From NCBI GenBank assembly GCA_016198805.1, contig JACQHU010000197.1, positions 1 through 9,968 of the forward strand: DNA of 9,968 bases. The letters run 5' to 3'. The notes below the pieces were generated by a model. The model was not told the origin of the DNA. It worked only from the letters and a program-made list of their open reading frames with translations, and ran no database searches. Source of the stretch: Armatimonadota bacterium (lineage in GTDB: Bacteria; Sysuimicrobiota; Sysuimicrobiia; Sysuimicrobiales; Humicultoraceae). Both the position numbers and the translations under genes were made by a program. The stretch's first letter is position 1, and each line of letters opens with the position of its first letter. Below are positions 6,694-9,968 of the stretch, piece by piece.

Positions 6694-7767
6694 TCACCGC
6701 GCGCGCCCATCGTACACGAGCCCCTTTGCCAGATCGCGCTCGATGTGGTACACGAGAAAGCCCGCCCAGTACGGGGTCGGCAGGCTGTATGGGTTGTCCA
6801 TCAACACCATATTGTCCCAGTAGCCCCCGAGGACGAGGACGGCCGCCTTGAACGCCAGGATCCGGTCACGCGCGGGGTCGCGGTGGAAGATGGTCTTGAC
6901 GGGCTGCTTCCCATCGAAATGCCGGCCGATGATGGATGTGGACGTTAGGAACGTGGCGTCGAGATCGTACAGGAAGCGGCGGGCCGCTCGATCGTTGCCG
7001 ATGTTATACGCCTTCAGCGTATCCCATGGAATGCTCGCATCCTGCATCAGCATGCCGACCCAGGCGATGGAGGCGCGGGTGGCGGCGTCAAGCGCCGGGG
7101 CGTGGAGCCGCTGCTGGGACGAATCCTTGTTCAGGACATCGTGGCTCGTCTTCCCGGGCCCGCCAGGGTACGCGCCTGTGGTCAGCGACAGCGCCCGCCG
7201 CTGGGGGTCCGGCACCTCGTACCAGACGGGCACCGGCCGTGTGGGGTTCCTCTCGACGTGCCGATCCACCCAGTTCGAGTGGGAGTAGAAGTCCTGGACC
7301 GCATGAAGGCTTGCCCCGATGAGGCTGAGGAGCACGATCGGGCGAAACCCCGGCTTCACCGACGGGTCGGCCGCGTACTTTCGCAGCGCAGCCCGAGTGT
7401 TCGATTCCAGCACGGCCCACTGCCGGGTGATCTCGAAAGTGGAGAACAGCGAGTCGAAGTGCAGACGCTCCATATCGGCCGGATGCAGGCGGAGCGTGGA
7501 CGGGGCGTTCTTCGACCGGCCCCCGGGGAGCCGGTCGTAGAGCGCCTCGAATCCGCCCAGATAGTGGCCGGCGACAGAATAGAAATCGACCAGGTAGTTG
7601 GTGAACTGGGCCACCAGCCGGGCGTCGCCGGAGAAGCCGTTGGCGACCATCGCCTTCCGCGTCGCCTCGGCGTGCCACCAGGTGTCGAAGGCGAGCGCGG
7701 GGCGGGGGAGGAGCCAGAGCAGGAGGAACAGCGTGGCAGCGAGCACACGGGCAGGCGGCAGAGTCAT
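6694..7767 (-). CDS. Exported Het-C/zinc phospholipase C-like protein
   Basis: A 357-residue exported protein. Residues 1-26 are a clear signal peptide (VLAATLFLLLWLLPRPALA), with likely cleavage before FDTWW. The mature chain starts FDTWWHAEATRKAM, with an early Trp/His as in zinc-dependent phospholipases C, where the N-terminal Trp and first His bind zinc. The core motif LIGASLHAVQDFYSHSNWVD (149-168) strongly resembles the 'LG.aLHt.QDFfaHSNwvel' signature of Het-C and related proteins. GKTSHDVLNKDSS (205-217) supplies another His/Asp pair. Candidate metal ligands are His32, His155, Asp159, His163 and His209. It likely hydrolyses phospholipids or another phosphoester outside the membrane; activity is not proven for most of the family. 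Its ATG overlaps the amidohydrolase stop (ATGA, 7764-7767), so the two are translationally coupled. Confidence 0.75.
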   Translation of the reverse strand: MTLPPARVLAATLFLLLWLLPRPALAFDTWWHAEATRKAMVANGFSGDARLVAQFTNYLVDFYSVAGHYLGGFEALYDRLPGGRSKNAPSTLRLHPADMERLHFDSLFSTFEITRQWAVLESNTRAALRKYAADPSVKPGFRPIVLLSLIGASLHAVQDFYSHSNWVDRHVERNPTRPVPVWYEVPDPQRRALSLTTGAYPGGPGKTSHDVLNKDSSQQRLHAPALDAATRASIAWVGMLMQDASIPWDTLKAYNIGNDRAARRFLYDLDATFLTSTSIIGRHFDGKQPVKTIFHRDPARDRILAFKAAVLVLGGYWDNMVLMDNPYSLPTPYWAGFLVYHIERDLAKGLVYDGRAR

Positions 7768-9653
7768 CGTGAGAAGCCCGGGAGCATCACATCGACGGTC
7801 CGGCGCATTCCATCCCAGGCCGTGATTGCGCCCATGGCCGACAGGTCGCGTACTGGAACATAGACGCGGTCGTCCAGGCCATATGCCTTGACCATCTCAG
7901 CCCCGAAACGCACAGTGTACTTGATTTCCTGCACCCGTTTCGACCCGGACAGGGTCGGCGGAATGGTGGCTGCAGACGGCTCTTGGGCTTTAGACGCTCC
8001 CGACCCGTCTGGCGCCGTACCTGCCGCGGAGACGGTCACCACCCGCAAGCGCCGGTCCGCGTTGACGGCATATCCGAATTGATTCAGCCATAGGACGTCC
8101 ACCAGGGTGACCCCGTCCAGTTGATACGCTGGCACCGCCCTTCCATTGATGTTGAGCTGGAGGGTTTCTGCCGGTTCAGCTCGGCGGAAGACGGCGCGGA
8201 TCCCCTCTCCCACACGCACCTGTCTGTGGAAACCGCGAGGATCCTTGACCACCTGTCCGTTGACCAGCACGTACTCCATGCCCTCGGAGAACTGGTTGGG
8301 CCGTTCCACGGTGGCCCGGTCCCGCACCCGGGCCGGGTCGAAGATGACGATGTCGGCGTCGGCGCCTACCTGCAGGCGTCCCTTGCGGCGCAGGGCCGGC
8401 ACCTGCGCCTCCAGTTCCCGGGCCGGCATGATGGTCATTTTCCCCAGGGCGTCCATCAAAGTGAGCACGCCTCGTTCCCGCACGTACTCAGACAGCGTCC
8501 GGGTGAAAGCGCCGGCCGCCCGCGGGTGATTGTTGTTGCCGGGCTCGAGGATGGCGTCGCTGCCGATCATGACCAGGGGCGAGCGCAGGGCGTTGACCAG
8601 ATCTTCTTCGGGAATCGCGTAGGCCACCGCGATCTTCCCCTGCCGGCGGTAGTTGCGGAAGCTGGCTGGCGTCAGCCGTTCGTCGGAGCCGGCGAGTTGC
8701 AGGTCCTGGTAGGAGATGCGGAATCGCCGCTGCCACCCGGGATCGAAGCGGGCTGAGTTCAGGTAGGTGGCCCAGTAGGGGTAGGGATAGGCGCAGGCGG
8801 CGATGACCAGGCCCTCCTGCCGGGCCGCCTCCAGCAGGCGCAGGGATTCCGCCATGGAGAAGGTCCCGCCGGTGCTGGTGAGATGGAGCATGTGGACGGC
8901 GGCTCCTGTCCTGCGGGCGGCGCCGATGACCTCGTTGAGCGCGTCCAGGTTCGTCCCGGGCGGTTCCATGTCCGAGTAGCGGACGTGGAAGAAGACCGGG
9001 ACGTTGTACCGCCCGGCCACCCGCATCATGGCCTCGACCTCGTCGGCGCTGATTCCCGGGACGTACTCAAGGGTCATGGCGATACCCAGCGCACCCGCCT
9101 CCAGGGCCTTCTCCGCCAGGACTGTCAGACGGGCGATCTGCCGGGGAGAGGCGGCGGTGTAGCGTCCCAAGCCCTGGCGAGCCCTGGCCGCCGCGTAGTG
9201 AAAGCCGCCGCCGAAGTGCAGGGGTGGCCGGTATCGCTCATAGGCCCGGTACCAGGCTCCCATGTCCACTGCCGCGCCTTCCATGGCCAGGATCGTGGTC
9301 ACGCCGTCGGCCAGCTTGTACCAGACGCCGTAGCTATTCGGGTTGTAGGACAGGATGTCGATGAACCCCGGCGCCACCACCCGGCCGGCGGCATCGATCT
9401 CAACGCGGCCGCGGATCGGCTCGCGGGTGATTGCCGCGATCGTTTTCCCCGTGATGCCCACCGCGAACTCCGCTGCGTCGAACTTCGTCTCCGGATCGAT
9501 GATCCGCCCGTTGCGGATGACCACATCGTAGGCGGCATGGGGAGCCGGCGCTGCGGTTCGGGCTGAAGATGGAAGGACCATGGCGGCCAGGAGGCCAAGC
9601 GCGGCAGCGGCGCGGATGGCACCAGCCCGCGGCGGAACTCTGCCTACTGGCAT
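7764..9653 (-). CDS. D-aminoacylase-like exported amidohydrolase with C-terminal stalk domain
   Basis: A 629-residue protein. The signal peptide is within residues 1-40 (IRAAAALGLLAAMVLPSSAR). Residues 42-490 form an amidohydrolase of the N-acyl-D-amino-acid deacylase group: YDVVIRNGRIIDPETKFDAA, RVVAPGFIDILSYNPNSYG, FHVRYSDME with His223, AAVHMLHLTSTGG with His254/His257, VMIGSDAILEPG with Asp366, and GRLQVGADADIVIFDP. The HxH after PGFID is missing (ILSYNPN), and so is the usual cysteine ('VVGNCG' replaced by LAMEGA). Residues ~495-625 form a copper-amine-oxidase-N-like stalk domain ending in VYVPVRDLSAMGAITAWDG, split by a Ser/Ala/Pro-rich linker (~544-570). The ATG at 9653 fits the signal peptide; the open frame extends upstream, but that part is Arg/Gly-rich shadow of another gene. 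Whether it deacylates is open. Confidence 0.86.
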   Translation of the reverse strand: MPVGRVPPRAGAIRAAAALGLLAAMVLPSSARTAAPAPHAAYDVVIRNGRIIDPETKFDAAEFAVGITGKTIAAITREPIRGRVEIDAAGRVVAPGFIDILSYNPNSYGVWYKLADGVTTILAMEGAAVDMGAWYRAYERYRPPLHFGGGFHYAAARARQGLGRYTAASPRQIARLTVLAEKALEAGALGIAMTLEYVPGISADEVEAMMRVAGRYNVPVFFHVRYSDMEPPGTNLDALNEVIGAARRTGAAVHMLHLTSTGGTFSMAESLRLLEAARQEGLVIAACAYPYPYWATYLNSARFDPGWQRRFRISYQDLQLAGSDERLTPASFRNYRRQGKIAVAYAIPEEDLVNALRSPLVMIGSDAILEPGNNNHPRAAGAFTRTLSEYVRERGVLTLMDALGKMTIMPARELEAQVPALRRKGRLQVGADADIVIFDPARVRDRATVERPNQFSEGMEYVLVNGQVVKDPRGFHRQVRVGEGIRAVFRRAEPAETLQLNINGRAVPAYQLDGVTLVDVLWLNQFGYAVNADRRLRVVTVSAAGTAPDGSGASKAQEPSAATIPPTLSGSKRVQEIKYTVRFGAEMVKAYGLDDRVYVPVRDLSAMGAITAWDGMRRTVDVMLPGFSR

Positions 9654-9968
9654 GTCCGGAATAGCGCCAGCGTTGCCCACAGATTTGCCAGCAGTCTGGT
9701 GCGTGTCGTTGATGCTGCCGTAGCCGACGTGCTGGCATCCAGCAGAGAGATCTGCTGCTCCAGGTGGCGTCTCAGCGTCTCGCGGGTCTTCTGGACGACG
9801 TCGTCGACATGCGCCGCCGCCGGCCTGCATTCCGCGGGATCCTCGGGTCCGGGCAACCGCGCGGCCATGAAGACCACCGGATCGCGCCCGCCTTCGGTCA
9901 CGGTACCACGCCACCGGCCAGTCCCAGGGAACGCGCGAACTGCCCCAGGAGGCTTCGTCTTGCCGTAG
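9644..9968 (-). CDS. Unrecognised protein, C-terminal part, runs off right edge
   Basis: An open minus-strand frame from the window edge to TAG at 9644-9646, at least 107 residues. It reads KPPGAVRAFPGTGRWRGT near the edge. It then has a hydrophobic VVFMAARLPGPEDPAECRP, a charged helical segment HVDDVVQKTRETLRRHLEQQ and an Ala/Ser/Thr-rich stretch, and ends LLANLWATLALFRTCQ. A GTG at 9901 could be its start, but the frame stays open beyond it, so the true start may lie outside. Codon third positions are strongly G/C, and the amino acid mix is more normal than in the competing frame (the upstream extension of the amidohydrolase), which argues that it is real. Its end overlaps the amidohydrolase start by 10 bp, suggesting a shared transcript. 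I do not recognise a family. Confidence 0.5.
   Translation of the reverse strand, partial: YGKTKPPGAVRAFPGTGRWRGTVTEGGRDPVVFMAARLPGPEDPAECRPAAAHVDDVVQKTRETLRRHLEQQISLLDASTSATAASTTRTRLLANLWATLALFRTCQ

Noticed and set aside
9654..9914. N-terminal extension of the amidohydrolase to a start near 9914
   Set aside because: It puts ~87 Arg/Gly-rich residues before a good signal peptide and overlaps a more protein-like frame, so the ATG at 9653 was preferred.
1..9968. tRNA, rRNA, CRISPR array, riboswitch or attachment site
   Set aside because: No cloverleaf-like segment, no regularly spaced repeats, no conserved rRNA stretch and no recognisable riboswitch core was seen on reading both strands by eye; small structured RNAs cannot be fully excluded this way.

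Overview
This 9,968-base window is GC-rich bacterial DNA, clearly chromosomal. It falls into two very different halves. The organism cannot be fixed from the sequence. An AMIN-plus-NAGPA exported protein and a copper-amine-oxidase-N-like stalk domain fused to an amidohydrolase are most familiar from Bacillota and from uncultured high-GC Terrabacteria such as Armatimonadota and their relatives. That placement is inference and weak.

Positions 1-1,400 are a gene graveyard. Reading rightwards there are: the 3' end of a DppC/OppC-type peptide ABC permease (+, cut by the window edge); a heavily decayed piece of an IS21-family istA transposase (+); the C-terminal third of a BenE-type benzoate/H+ symporter with one frameshift in a run of C (+); the C-terminal end of an SsuC/TauC-type ABC permease (-), whose stop codon shares a CTAG with the BenE stop; and a short second copy of a ketosynthase C-terminus (-). 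The last four carry only the downstream part of their genes.

Positions 1,430-5,048 hold a compact minus-strand operon: SAM-dependent methyltransferase, GGR/SrsC-like FAD-dependent oxidoreductase, SRPBCC (polyketide cyclase-like) protein, and a FabF-type beta-ketoacyl-ACP synthase with a complete Cys-His-His triad. The methyltransferase has a strong ribosome binding site and an AT-richer leader. Spacing is tight: an 11-bp overlap, a 2-bp gap and a 31-bp gap. Together these look like the tailoring and condensing part of a small polyketide or modified fatty-acyl pathway. No ACP and no type III PKS is in view, and the operon runs directly into the graveyard, so it may be truncated downstream.

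Positions 5,140-9,968 hold exported enzymes, also on the minus strand: an AMIN + NAGPA phosphodiester glycosidase-like protein, a Het-C/zinc phospholipase C-like exported protein, and a D-aminoacylase-like amidohydrolase with a C-terminal stalk domain that lacks the usual first metal-binding HxH. The last two overlap by 4 bp (ATGA). The amidohydrolase itself overlaps by 10 bp an upstream, unrecognised reading frame that runs off the right edge. I see no rRNA, tRNA, CRISPR array or intact mobile element.
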